DNA of 37,721 bases from Actinomycetota bacterium (GCA_003168255.1 PMSU01000133.1:1-37721), one strand, 5' to 3'. Shown: positions 1-7,222, counted from the first letter of the stretch. Numbers and translations: made by a program. The notes: generated by a model from the letters alone, not told the origin.

Positions 1-48
1 CCGGCCGGCCGGACCACCCCCGTCACACTGGCACCACCGACCCCGTGA
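1..48 (+). CDS. Possible C-terminal tail of an upstream gene (partial)
   Basis: Frame 1 is open from the window edge to a TGA at 46-48 and would encode about 15 residues rich in Pro and Thr. A strong hairpin follows at 73-126, which fits the end of a rightward transcript. The stretch is far too short to identify and may be chance. From 49 to 442 I see no convincing gene; the short ORFs there lack family resemblance and ribosome-binding sites. Confidence 0.2.
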   Translation, partial: PAGRTTPVTLAPPTP

Positions 49-72
49 GCCACGCCTTCCGGAGCGCCGCCG

Positions 73-126
73 AAGATCGATGTGGAATTGCCTACCACCG
101 GTGGGGGGCTCTGCCACATCGATCTT
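73..126 (+). terminator. 13-bp perfect hairpin, copy A of a repeated stem-loop element
   Basis: AAGATCGATGTGG at 73-85 is exactly complementary to CCACATCGATCTT at 114-126. The 28-nt interval carries a nested palindrome CCACCGGTGG at 95-104. The outer GATGTG/CACATC arms and the internal GGTGGGGGGCT recur at about 10053-10100. Lying between a possible gene end and the next gene, it could act as a terminator. It has no U-tract, so that role is inferred. Confidence 0.5.
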
Positions 127-442
127 GGAAACGACGCGGAAGGAGGCGCCTGCGGGCCGCCTTCCCCGGTGCGGGCGCCGGCCGTTCGAGGGGTCCAGGC
201 GGCGGCGCGCCAGAACCGCCGCGCACGGTCACGCGCCGGCTTGCGTCCGCGCGCTAGCCAGCGCGCGGTCCGCCCGCGTCCGGGCGGGCGCTCCTGAGCT
301 CGTGCCGGGCGCCCCGGCCCGACCTGACGATCACGAAACCTGCGGCTTACTTCTCTGCGGGCACTAAAGCACGGCAGTCGGGAATCGAAGTGCCTGCCGC
401 TGGCATTCTCCTAATGACCTGACTACGAGGGAGATGCCCGTC

Positions 443-940
443 ATGTCCGTTCGCCGCCTCAACCATGCCGTGCTCTACGTCAGCAATGTCTCCCGCACCG
501 TGGGTTTTTACCGCGAGATGCTCGGCTTCGAGGTCAGCACCGAGATTCCGGGCAAGGCCGCCTTCCTGCGGGCGCAGGGGTCAGCCAACGACCACGATCT
601 GGGCCTGTTCGAGATCGGGGCTGGCGCGCCTGCGCCGGGTCCGCAGGTCGGGCTGTACCACCTCGCCTGGGAGGTCGGCACGCTGCCCGAGCTGGCCGAG
701 ATCCGGGGCAGGCTGGCCGCGGGCGGCGCGCTCGTCGGCGCCAGCGATCACCGGGTATCGAAGTCCCTCTACGCCAAGGACCCGGACGGCATCGAGTTCG
801 AGGTGATGTGGCGGGTGCCCGCTCAGGACTGGGAACATGAGCTTGCTCAGGGCGACATGATTGCCCCGCTCGACCTCGAAGATGCACTGGCCCGCTGGGG
901 CGGCAAGGCGACCGGCGCCGCAGCGGGCTCGCCCACCTGA
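443..940 (+). CDS. VOC-superfamily protein (glyoxalase / extradiol dioxygenase-like)
   Basis: A 165-residue single-chain vicinal-oxygen-chelate protein with two beta-alpha-beta-beta-beta modules. Likely metal ligands are His8 (in RLNHAVLYV), His73 (YHLAWEV) and Glu120 (GIEFEVMW). The DPDGIEFE motif is typical of catechol-2,3-dioxygenase-like and glyoxalase-like members. I start at ATG 443 because GAGGGAG (427-433) lies 9 nt upstream; the earlier in-frame ATG at 434 directly abuts that site. Next downstream is another VOC gene at 1006, 65 nt away, probably co-transcribed. The substrate cannot be read from sequence: aromatic ring cleavage, glyoxalase chemistry and antibiotic binding all occur in this fold. 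Confidence 0.85.
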   Translation: MSVRRLNHAVLYVSNVSRTVGFYREMLGFEVSTEIPGKAAFLRAQGSANDHDLGLFEIGAGAPAPGPQVGLYHLAWEVGTLPELAEIRGRLAAGGALVGASDHRVSKSLYAKDPDGIEFEVMWRVPAQDWEHELAQGDMIAPLDLEDALARWGGKATGAAAGSPT

Positions 941-1005
941 CGAGGCGGGCTGACTGTCACGCTGGCGCCTGCCCGTTCGGTAAAAGCCAAGGAGACTAAC
1001 GGCAC

Positions 1006-1518
1006 ATGAGCGACAATCCAGCAGCCGGAGCCGACATCGACCTGACCGGCATCGAGGCGGAGCGCGACCGGTTGCGGTCGGAGTACCTGCGCAAGGACCG
1101 GCCGGCCAGTTCCGCGCGCGGCGTGCATCACGTCGCGCTGCTTTCCGCCAACGTCGAGCGCACCATCCGCTTCTATCAGGGCGTGCTCGAGTTCCCGCTC
1201 ACCGAGATCTTCGAGAACCGTGACTACGCGGGCTCCAATCACTTCTTCTTCGACCTGGGCAACGGCAACCTGCTCGCCTTTTTCGACTTCCCCGGGCTTG
1301 ACCTCGGCCCATACGAGGAAGTGCTGGGCGGGTTGCATCACATCGCGATCTCGGTCGAGCCGCAGCGCTGGGAGCGGCTGCGCGACAAGCTGTACGAGGC
1401 CGGGGTCGGCTACCAGGAGGAAAGCGGCACGTCGCTGTACTTCAACGATCCCGACGGTGCCCGGGTTGAGCTGATCGCCGACTCGCTCGGCACCATGTAC
1501 GGCAACGAGGTCGGCTGA
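1006..1518 (+). CDS. VOC-superfamily protein with N-terminal extension
   Basis: 170 residues. A charged N-terminal stretch of about 37 residues precedes a VOC fold. The fold carries candidate metal ligands His41/His42 (GVHHVALL), His111/His112 (GLHHIAIS) and Glu155 (ARVELIAD), the 2-His-1-Glu pattern of glyoxalase/dioxygenase relatives. AAGGAG at 989-994 lies 11 nt before the ATG. It follows another VOC gene on the same strand, so the two may be a duplicated or cooperating pair, though they are clearly diverged. It ends 12 bp from the convergent DUF1707 gene with no obvious terminator between. The substrate is unknown. Confidence 0.85.
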   Translation: MSDNPAAGADIDLTGIEAERDRLRSEYLRKDRPASSARGVHHVALLSANVERTIRFYQGVLEFPLTEIFENRDYAGSNHFFFDLGNGNLLAFFDFPGLDLGPYEEVLGGLHHIAISVEPQRWERLRDKLYEAGVGYQEESGTSLYFNDPDGARVELIADSLGTMYGNEVG

Positions 1519-1530
1519 CCGCCCTGCGGA

Positions 1531-2139
1531 TTACCGGCTGATTTCCCGGCCTGTCGCCGGCGGGCGGGTACTGACCTCGATGGTGCCCTTGTAGGCGGTG
1601 CCGCGCACGTGCACCACGGGTGCGTCCCGCGGCAGCTGGCTCTCCCATTCCTCCTCGGCCGACCAGCCCTTGGACACGCCAAATCCGTCCAGTTCAACCC
1701 GCACGCCTGGTGGCACCAGGATGTCGATGCGCGACTTGTACGCGACGGCGACGACTGTGGTCACCGGCTCGGTGAGCTCGGCCGCGCGCAGGTCGATCCA
1801 GCCGCTTCCCTTGTAGACCACGGGCGTGAAGCGCCCTGGCACCCGCCAGCGTCCGCCACGGCGGATCGAGTTCTTGTAGGCGATCGCGTACTTGCCTGGC
1901 TTTGGCAGCGTGGCGACCCGTGCGCCGGGGGCGGCCGCGGGAAGGTCCGCGGAGAGCTTGTCGAGGTCCGGGCGGGTAACGGCGGTGAGCGCAGTACGCA
2001 TCCGCACGTCAAACTCGGCGTCGTCCAGCCTGCCTTCGGCGAATGCGGCCTGTAGGCGGTGCGTGGCCTCGTCTCTGTCCTGGTCGGATGCGCGCATGGC
2101 GGGGGTCTCTTGCCGCTGCGGCGGTTCGGTAGCCTCCAT
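1531..2139 (-). CDS. DUF1707 (SHOCT-like) domain protein
   Basis: 202 residues. Residues about 15-70 (MRASDQDRDEATHRLQAAFA, then GRLDDAEFDVRM) are the DUF1707 domain common in actinobacteria. The remaining 110 residues look like a beta-rich, LiaF-like C-terminal domain (repeated hydrophobic/charged strands, TAYKGTIEV near the end) and contain no transmembrane segment. The start is well supported: AAGGAGG sits 6 nt before ATG 2139 on the minus strand. A TAAGAT -10-like hexamer overlaps a small palindrome about 30-35 nt upstream. DUF1707 proteins have no agreed function; membrane association or cell-envelope stress is only a guess from LiaF similarity. Confidence 0.85.
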   Translation of the reverse strand: MEATEPPQRQETPAMRASDQDRDEATHRLQAAFAEGRLDDAEFDVRMRTALTAVTRPDLDKLSADLPAAAPGARVATLPKPGKYAIAYKNSIRRGGRWRVPGRFTPVVYKGSGWIDLRAAELTEPVTTVVAVAYKSRIDILVPPGVRVELDGFGVSKGWSAEEEWESQLPRDAPVVHVRGTAYKGTIEVSTRPPATGREISR

Positions 2140-2160
2140 TACCTTCCTCCTTAGGCAGAG

Positions 2161-2176
2161 TCGAGATGTATCTTAA
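2161..2176 (-). promoter_or_regulatory. -10 hexamer inside a palindrome upstream of the DUF1707 gene
   Basis: On the minus strand TAAGAT (2170-2175) is a reasonable -10 box. It lies inside TTAAGATACATCTCGA, whose AGATACATCT core is palindromic except for its central two bases. A repressor bound here would block the promoter. The reading comes from position and symmetry only. Confidence 0.35.
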
Positions 2177-2256
2177 CCCGTCCGGCTGGGCCGCGCTCGC
2201 CCCGCCAGCCTGAGGCCGGCCGACTCCGATGCGCGACGGCACTCGCTCCCTTGAGG

Positions 2257-3021
2257 TCAGGCCGGGCGAGTCACCCGCAGCTTGGACTGCGCGTGCGGCA
2301 GTTCCTCCCAGTCGTCCATGCTCTTGGCGGCGAGACCATACCGCTCGGCGAGGTTGATGAGGGTTTCGGTCCGGTAGTAGAAGTCCTCGCGGAGCACCTG
2401 GTGCTCCGCGCCCTCCGTGCGGTCGTAAGTGAAGTCGAAGAAGCCGTCGGGCGCCATCACGCGACCGGCATTGGCCAGGCACTCTTCGATGACCGTGATG
2501 GGCGAGTGCGAGAACACGCTGTGCGCGTGCATCACGTTGAAATGCCCGTCGGGCAGGAAGCCGAACCGCAGGTCGCGCACCAGCGTCAGGTGCGGCAGCT
2601 TGTCCCGCAGCCCGAACTCCGCCACCGTCTGCTGTGCGGCGAGCAGGATGTCGGGCGAGATGTCGATGCCGTAATAGTTGCCCGGCTCCAGGTAGTCGAT
2701 GAACAGGCGGCCGGCCCGCAGGTTGCCGCAGCCGATTTCGAGCATCTTGTCGGTCGGCTTGAGGCCGTGCTCACGCAGGTAGTTGAACTGAAGCTTGCCC
2801 AGCTTGAGCCAGGACTCGTGCGTTTCACTGCCCACAGCGCCTTCATGGCTGCGGGCCGCGTCCGACCGCATGACCGCCCGGTAGTAGCTCACGTGGTCCT
2901 GGCTGCGCAGGCTCAGCCACGTGTCACGGCCCAGACGGCGGGTATAGGGCAGGATGCGTTCCGGGTGCCGGGCCGCGTACGCGATCATGAACGAGAGCCT
3001 GGACCGGTCCTTGACTGTCAT
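2257..3021 (-). CDS. Class I SAM-dependent methyltransferase
   Basis: About 254 residues from the chosen start. A Rossmann-type methyltransferase core begins with motif I (MLEIGCGNLRAGRLF), followed by the acidic strand-2 end (YYGIDISPDIL), a region resembling motif IV (FNVMHAHSVFSH) and a later DGFFDFTYD strand. The roughly 80-residue helical N-terminus carries no recognisable domain. The start is uncertain. ATG 3069 and 3063 are in frame but abut a 48-bp palindrome and have no ribosome-binding site. ATG 3021 follows a TAAGCT hexamer and would give a nearly leaderless message; ATG 2988 is also possible. Substrate unknown. It is transcribed in the same direction as the flanking DUF1707 and DUF4235 genes but seems separately terminated. 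Confidence 0.8.
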   Translation of the reverse strand: MTVKDRSRLSFMIAYAARHPERILPYTRRLGRDTWLSLRSQDHVSYYRAVMRSDAARSHEGAVGSETHESWLKLGKLQFNYLREHGLKPTDKMLEIGCGNLRAGRLFIDYLEPGNYYGIDISPDILLAAQQTVAEFGLRDKLPHLTLVRDLRFGFLPDGHFNVMHAHSVFSHSPITVIEECLANAGRVMAPDGFFDFTYDRTEGAEHQVLREDFYYRTETLINLAERYGLAAKSMDDWEELPHAQSKLRVTRPA

Positions 3022-3069
3022 GGCACTAGTCAAGCTTAAGATCGGCACTTTCCCGGCCACCATTTCCAT

Positions 3070-3117
3070 GATCGTGAAGACTTGTCCGCGTCATGACACG
3101 GACAAGTCTTCACGATC
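3070..3117 (-). terminator. 48-bp near-perfect palindrome, probable terminator
   Basis: GATCGTGAAGACTTGTCCG (3070-3088) is exactly complementary to 3099-3117. The centre is itself the palindrome GTCATGAC (3090-3097), leaving only the 3089/3098 pair mismatched. It lies 16 nt past the stop of the DUF4235 gene and just before the earliest possible methyltransferase start, so a terminator that insulates the two is the likely role. There is no U-tract on either strand. Confidence 0.6.
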
Positions 3118-3133
3118 ACCGGCAGGCAGGAGC

Positions 3134-3436
3134 TCAGGCCGTCTCTACGGCGTCCGTCTTCTCGGCGTCCGTCTTGTCGGCCGCGGGGCCTTGCAGCCGC
3201 CGGGTCGCCAGCCGGGTAGCCAGCAGCTTCGCGGTCGACATCGCGACGGCCATCGTCGCGGCCCAGCCGAGCGCCTCGATCAGCGCGACCTCTGGATCCT
3301 CAGGGTGCGTGGGCGGCTCCTTGCCGGTGGCGCGCTTCCAGACCAGGGACAACCCCTTGCGGGTGGCGATCCCGGCGACCGCTGCGGCAATTCCGCCGAC
3401 CGCGCGGCTGGCGAAATCCCCGCGCTTGTCTGCCAT
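3134..3436 (-). CDS. DUF4235 family membrane protein
   Basis: 100 residues. It resembles DUF4235: a hydrophobic N-terminal helix (AVGGIAAAVAGIATRKGLSLVW), a polar linker with the phrase TGKEPPTHPEDPEVAL, then a second hydrophobic segment (ALGWAATMAVAMSTAKLLA) and a charged tail. It is probably a small two-helix membrane protein. AAGGAGGAA lies 6-7 nt before the ATG, so the start is secure. It follows the DUF3093 gene on the same strand, about 120 nt downstream across an 18-bp tandem repeat. Function unknown; the family is mostly actinobacterial. Confidence 0.8.
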   Translation of the reverse strand: MADKRGDFASRAVGGIAAAVAGIATRKGLSLVWKRATGKEPPTHPEDPEVALIEALGWAATMAVAMSTAKLLATRLATRRLQGPAADKTDAEKTDAVETA

Positions 3437-3508
3437 CAGATTTCCTCCTTGATACCGGTGCTCTCCCCGGATGGCCGGCGCTCGGTCAACGGATCATCTC
3501 ACGCGGCC

Positions 3509-3563
3509 GCGGTGGGTAGCGCTGGTGCGGTAGGTAAACGCTAGCGCGGTGGCTAACGCTAGT
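3509..3563. repeat. Three ~18-bp tandem units spanning the DUF3093 stop codon
   Basis: Units at 3509-3526, 3527-3545 and 3546-3563 each begin GCGGT and share a GGTAGCGCTGGT/GGCTAACGCTAGT-type core. The unit at 3546-3563 contains the TAG stop of the DUF3093 gene (3559-3561, minus strand). The array therefore begins inside the gene end and runs into the intergenic space. Confidence 0.7.
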
Positions 3564-4023
3564 CCTGCGAGACCAGCGCCGCCCGTGACCTCTCGATCGC
3601 ATCGGCTAGCTTGGCGGGTTGCCGGGTGTTGATCAGCAGGTATGGCCACCGTGCGTCAGCCCCGGTGATCTCGACGTACACGGACTCCTTGAGGTAGGGC
3701 CTGATCAGCAGGTACGCGCTGGGGTCTGCGCGGGGGCCGCGCATTGCCCGGGTCTGCGCCTCGTCGAGCGGCCGCACCTCACCGGCCGTGGCCAGCGGCA
3801 GCCGGGCGGCGGTCGCTCGCAGCTCGCCGCCGCTCACGCTCACCACGGCACCGCCCCAGTGCAGCAGCGTCCCGGCGCAGATCAGGGCGAGAACGATATA
3901 TATCGCCGCGCCCACGATCAGGTTGTAGCCGGCGAACAGCTCGGTGCCGAGGATGAGGACGCACATGCCGGCGATTAGCCACCAGGAGGTGGGTACTCGC
4001 AGCCGTTCGTGGTAGTCACGCAT
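3559..4023 (-). CDS. DUF3093 family membrane protein
   Basis: 154 residues starting MRDYHERLRVPTSWW, the usual N-terminus of DUF3093. Two transmembrane helices follow (about residues 14-32 and 34-56). The soluble C-terminal half is PH-like, with the phrases VSVSGGELRATAARLPL, RADPSAYLLIRPYLKESVYVEI and DARWPYLLINTRQPAKLADAI. In other actinomycetes this gene commonly sits beside dut, as here. The start is set by family length and by a TACCGT hexamer exactly 6 nt upstream, predicting a leaderless transcript; longer in-frame upstream starts would run into the divergent gene's leader. Function unknown. Confidence 0.85.
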   Translation of the reverse strand: MRDYHERLRVPTSWWLIAGMCVLILGTELFAGYNLIVGAAIYIVLALICAGTLLHWGGAVVSVSGGELRATAARLPLATAGEVRPLDEAQTRAMRGPRADPSAYLLIRPYLKESVYVEITGADARWPYLLINTRQPAKLADAIERSRAALVSQD

Positions 4024-4029
4024 GGGTCT

Positions 4030-4035
4030 ACGGTA
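4030..4035 (-). promoter_or_regulatory. Leaderless -10 box for the DUF3093 gene
   Basis: TACCGT on the minus strand is followed by 6 nt and then the ATG at 4023, with no ribosome-binding site between. The complementary TACGGT (4029-4034) faces the divergent AI-2E-type gene and could serve it too. Confidence 0.5.
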
Positions 4036-4101
4036 GTTGGTCGGATGGGAATCAACATGGCCTGGCGGATCTGGCGCGGTGAACGGTGGGGGGCACGGGG
4101 G

Positions 4102-5379
4102 ATGACCACGGCCACGCAGCATGGCGCCCCGGATGCGCAGCAGCAACCGGGACCCGGGCATAAGGCGGCCGAGCCCGAGCAGGCCGAGCAGGCCGAGCAG
4201 GCCGAGGGCAGCCCGTCCGGGCAGGTTAACGGGGCAGGCGCAGCCGGGCGGAACGATCTACGGCGAGCGCAGGCACCCAGGTGGCTACAGGTGGCGGCAG
4301 GCTGGTCCTGGCGGCTGCTGGTTATCGGGCTCCTGCTCTATGTGGCGGCCCGCCTCGCCAGCGCGCTGCGGATCGTGGTCCTGCCGTGCGTGGCCGCGCT
4401 GCTTCTCACCGCGCTGCTACAGCCGCTGACGAGCCGCCTGAAGCGGATGGGACTGCCGCCCCTGCTGGCGACCTGGTGCTCCCTTATCGCCGCCATCGCG
4501 GTGATCGCCGGCCTGGGGACCCTGATCGGCGTGCGGGTAAGCGCGGAGTACTCGACACTGGTCAGTGAGATCACGCATACCGGCCATCAGATGCAGAACT
4601 GGCTGGCCGGCCCGCCCTTCCACATCAGGCAGGTGCGGCTACAGGCGCTGGTCAACAGCGCAGTAAACGAGCTCAAGGCGCATAAGTCGCTGGTAGCCGG
4701 AACGGTACTGACCGGCGGGAAGTACGTCATCGAGATCGTGGCCGGAATCATCCTCACGCTGTTCGTCAGTTTCTTCCTGATCAAGGACGGCGAACGGATC
4801 TGGGGCTGGCTGACCGGTTTCCTCACCCCGGGGAAAGCTGACCGGGCTGACCGGGCAGGCCGGGCGGCCTGGCATGTACTCGTGTCCTACATGCGGGGGA
4901 CGGTGCTGATCGCCGCCGTCCATTCCCTGGTAATCGGGCTGACTCTGTGGATACTCGGCGTCCCGCTGGTCATACCGCTGGCCGCCATAGTGTTCCTTGC
5001 GGCGTTCGTGCCCCTTATCGGGATCCTGGTCGCCGGAGCGCTCGCCGTCGCGGTGACGCTGGGCACCAAGGGGTGGATCGCGGCAGTGATACTGCTGGCG
5101 GTGTTCCTCGTGGAGGACCAGCTGGACGGTCACCTGCTCCAGCCGCAGGTCGTCGGTCGCATTATCCGGCTGCACCCGCTCGCGGTCATCCTCGTGCTCG
5201 CCGTCGGCGGGGTTCTCGCGGGCGTCCCCGGTGCCGTGGTGGCCGTCCCCACCGCCGCGGCGATCGCGCGCGCCTGGCCCGAGCTGCGCAGGGCGCCGGA
5301 CCCGGCCGAGGTGGCCCGGCGAAGCCGGGGCAGGCCAGCCGAGACGGACAACCTCGGTGATGACCATGTCCCGATGTAA
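4102..5379 (+). CDS. AI-2E family transporter (PerM/TqsA-like permease)
   Basis: 425 residues. A low-complexity N-terminus (about 55 residues, with an EQAEQAEQAE run) precedes about eight hydrophobic helices in the AI-2E/PerM arrangement: two helix pairs at the N-terminal side, a soluble insertion (RVSAEYSTLVSEITHTGHQM onward), then the conserved C-terminal helices with the phrases FVSFFLIKDGERIW, FVPLIGILVAGALAVAV, DQLDGHLLQPQVVGRII and HPLAVILVLAVGG. Members export diverse small molecules or act as ion antiporters, so autoinducer transport should not be assumed. ATG 4102 follows a G-rich stretch; ATG 4045 or 4057 are alternatives. Its TAA stop overlaps the dut promoter. Confidence 0.85.
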   Translation: MTTATQHGAPDAQQQPGPGHKAAEPEQAEQAEQAEGSPSGQVNGAGAAGRNDLRRAQAPRWLQVAAGWSWRLLVIGLLLYVAARLASALRIVVLPCVAALLLTALLQPLTSRLKRMGLPPLLATWCSLIAAIAVIAGLGTLIGVRVSAEYSTLVSEITHTGHQMQNWLAGPPFHIRQVRLQALVNSAVNELKAHKSLVAGTVLTGGKYVIEIVAGIILTLFVSFFLIKDGERIWGWLTGFLTPGKADRADRAGRAAWHVLVSYMRGTVLIAAVHSLVIGLTLWILGVPLVIPLAAIVFLAAFVPLIGILVAGALAVAVTLGTKGWIAAVILLAVFLVEDQLDGHLLQPQVVGRIIRLHPLAVILVLAVGGVLAGVPGAVVAVPTAAAIARAWPELRRAPDPAEVARRSRGRPAETDNLGDDHVPM

Positions 5380-5382
5380 GGT
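5377..5382 (+). promoter_or_regulatory. Leaderless -10 box for dut
   Basis: TAAGGT lies 6 nt before the GTG of dut. Its TAA is also the stop codon of the preceding transporter gene, so promoter and stop codon overlap. No ribosome-binding site precedes the GTG. Confidence 0.6.
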
Positions 5383-5388
5383 CTGCGG

Positions 5389-5889
5389 GTGAATGCAATG
5401 CGGGCTGGCGCGGATGTCCAAGCGGACGTGCTCATCAAGCGTCTTGACCCGGGCGTGCCGTTGCCCGGGTACGCTCACCCAGGGGACGCGGGAGCCGATC
5501 TGGTCGCGGCCGTCGATGTAGAGCTTGCCCCCGGCCAGCGCGCGGTAGTTCCCACCGGGGTGGCGATAGCACTCCCGGCCGGTTATGCCGCGTTCGTGCA
5601 TCCGCGCTCGGGTCTGGCGGCGAAGCACGGGGTTACCATCGTGAACGCGCCGGGAACCGTGGATGCCGGTTACCGGGGCGAGATCAAGGTCACGATGCTG
5701 AACACGGACGCCACCCAGACGGTCCGCTTCCTGCGCGGTGACCGCATCGCGCAGCTAGTGATCCAGCGGGTGGAGCACGCCGTGTTCCATGAGGTCGAGG
5801 TCCTGCCGGGGTCGGCGCGAGGTGACGGCGGGTTCGGCTCAACCGGCGGCCACGCTGGCGCCGACGCGGCGGCGCCGGTCAGCACCTGA
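5389..5889 (+). CDS. dut: Deoxyuridine 5'-triphosphate nucleotidohydrolase (dUTPase)
   Basis: 166 residues, homotrimeric dUTPase family. It hydrolyses dUTP to dUMP and pyrophosphate, keeping uracil out of DNA and supplying dTMP synthesis. All five motifs are visible: motif 1 ([11 protein letters not shown], 30-40), motif 2 ([12 protein letters not shown], 70-81), motif 3 ([13 protein letters not shown], 86-98, with catalytic Asp92), motif 4 ([10 protein letters not shown], 116-125) and the C-terminal flexible motif 5 ([10 protein letters not shown], 144-153). The GTG start at 5389 has a TAAGGT hexamer 6 nt upstream and looks leaderless. It is followed by a tandem repeat that begins with its own stop codon, then by a DUF3710 gene, a common actinobacterial neighbour. 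Confidence 0.97.
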   Translation: MNAMRAGADVQADVLIKRLDPGVPLPGYAHPGDAGADLVAAVDVELAPGQRAVVPTGVAIALPAGYAAFVHPRSGLAAKHGVTIVNAPGTVDAGYRGEIKVTMLNTDATQTVRFLRGDRIAQLVIQRVEHAVFHEVEVLPGSARGDGGFGSTGGHAGADAAAPVST

Positions 5890-5933
5890 CCGGCCAGGAA
5901 ATACCCAGAGTAACCGGCAGGAAATACCCAGAG
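5887..5933 (+). repeat. Two ~24-bp tandem units beginning at the dut stop codon
   Basis: Unit 1 (5887-5910) begins with the TGA stop of dut and unit 2 (5911-5933) begins TAA. Both continue CCGGC then share CAGGAAATACCCAGAG (5895-5910 and 5918-5933) exactly. The array ends just before the GAGGAG ribosome-binding site of the DUF3710 gene. Confidence 0.8.
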
Positions 5934-5948
5934 CGAGGAGCGTGCGGA

Positions 5949-6779
5949 GTGTTCCGGCGGCGTCGTGACGCGGGCGAGGGCCGGCCGATGCCAGCAGGCA
6001 GGCCGGACCCGGGGTTCGGTGACGAGGAGCTTGATGGGCCCGGAGATCTTGCGGAGCCCGGAGATGATGAGACGGGGTACGACCCGTACCCGTATCAGCA
6101 GGCTACGGCAGGCTCGGCCGATCAGCCCGCTGGCGAGGTGGTTGGCTCCGGGCCATGGGACTCCAGCGAGCGGTACAACGCGCGCGAGCGAGTTGATCTC
6201 GGCAGCCTGCTGATCCCGGTGAATCCCGAGCAGCAAGTGCGTCTGGACCTGGACGGAGATCAGATCGTCGCGGCTAGCGTGGCCCACGGCGACAGCACCC
6301 TACAGGTGCAGGCGTTCGCCGCGCCGAAGACCGGCGGCCTGTGGGATGACGCGCGGGGCGATATCGCCGCGGAGATCGGAAAGCTTGGCGGTGAGCCGCA
6401 GGAAGCGCAGGGCCCCTTCGGGACGGAGCTGCGGGGACGCGTGCCGGCGGACCCAAGTAGCGGAAACACGGGGCTGGAGCCGGCCCGCTTCTTCGGCGTG
6501 GATGGACCGCGGTGGCTGCTCCGCGGCAAGATCAGGGGTGAGGCGGCCGACCGTCCCGAGCTCGCGCGGCCATTGGAGGAGGTCTTCGCCGACATCGTAG
6601 TGGTGCGCGGCGACCATCCGGCTCCACCGCGTGACCTGCTGGAAATTCAGCTTCCCGTCGAGATGCGCCAGGCCATAGCGGAGGAGATCGCACAGGCCGA
6701 GCAGGCGGAGCAGGCCGAGCAGCGTCGCCAGTACCCCAGCCCGTTCGAGCGAGGTCCGGAGATCACCGAGACCCGCTGA
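5949..6779 (+). CDS. DUF3710 family protein
   Basis: 276 residues starting GTG (MFRRRRDAGEG), with GAGGAG about 7 nt upstream. An acidic disordered N-terminus (about 1-75) is followed by the conserved DUF3710 region: ERVDLGSLLIPVNPEQQVRL, then VQAFAAPKTGGLWDDARGDI, GPFGTELRGRVP, a glycine/tryptophan strand (GVDGPRWLLRGKI) and VFADIVVVRGDHPAPPRDLL. The C-terminus contains an AEQAEQAEQ run encoded by a 9-bp tandem repeat. The protein is soluble, with no membrane segment or signal. Function is unknown; in actinobacteria it typically sits between dut and an OB-fold gene, as here. Confidence 0.85.
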   Translation: MFRRRRDAGEGRPMPAGRPDPGFGDEELDGPGDLAEPGDDETGYDPYPYQQATAGSADQPAGEVVGSGPWDSSERYNARERVDLGSLLIPVNPEQQVRLDLDGDQIVAASVAHGDSTLQVQAFAAPKTGGLWDDARGDIAAEIGKLGGEPQEAQGPFGTELRGRVPADPSSGNTGLEPARFFGVDGPRWLLRGKIRGEAADRPELARPLEEVFADIVVVRGDHPAPPRDLLEIQLPVEMRQAIAEEIAQAEQAEQAEQRRQYPSPFERGPEITETR

Positions 6780-6922
6780 CTCTGGCTGCCGGCCAGGCCG
6801 TCCCTGCCAGCCACGGAAAGCCGACAGCGGATTGGCCCGATATGGCCCGGAAATGGATGAATGAATTGCCGGGTTAATCGGAGAGTTGGGCCGAAGAACG
6901 CGCCGCCACGACGGGAACCCGC

Positions 6923-6928
6923 TAATGT
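6923..6928 (+). promoter_or_regulatory. Leaderless -10 box for the OB-fold gene
   Basis: TAATGT is followed by 6 nt and the ATG at 6935, with no ribosome-binding site. The rest of the 155-nt gap after the DUF3710 gene shows nothing else I can support. Confidence 0.5.
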
Positions 6929-6934
6929 CCTGCC

Positions 6935-7222
6935 ATGACACGCGGCATAGCGGTCGCGGCGGCCGGCGAACGGTCGGTAACGCGAGTAGATGGCAATCTA
7001 GCTTCGGTCCGGTGTCGGCCGGTTGGCTCGTCCGCCTCGCTGGAGGCGGAGCTGAACGACGGCTCGGATGTGATCCGGCTGGTCTGGATGGGCCAGCAGC
7101 GGATCACCGGAATCGAGCCTGGTCGCGCGCTGACTGTCGAGGGAATGGTCGGAGTGCACCGCGGGCGAAAGACAATGTTCAACCCGCGTTACCAGCTGGG
7201 CACGATCCCGCGTCAGGCCTGA
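6935..7222 (+). CDS. OB-fold nucleic-acid-binding-like protein
   Basis: 95 residues. One compact OB-fold: VDGNLASVRCRPVGSSASLEAELNDGSDVIRLVWMGQQRITGIEPGRALTVEGMVGVHRGRKTMFNPRYQL is a run of five strands with the phrase VIRLVWMGQQRI-GIEPGR characteristic of the actinobacterial OB-fold proteins found beside DUF3710 genes. It begins with a short variable N-terminus and is slightly shorter than its relatives. Leaderless start predicted (TAATGT, 6 nt, ATG). It converges on the TrkA gene, with only 2 bp between the two stop codons. A single-stranded nucleic-acid role is inferred from the fold alone. Confidence 0.8.
   Translation: MTRGIAVAAAGERSVTRVDGNLASVRCRPVGSSASLEAELNDGSDVIRLVWMGQQRITGIEPGRALTVEGMVGVHRGRKTMFNPRYQLGTIPRQA

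Noticed and set aside
443..1518. Two VOC genes as part of an aromatic-degradation or resistance cluster
   Set aside because: No hydrolase, transporter or regulator accompanies them, and the VOC fold alone does not fix a function.
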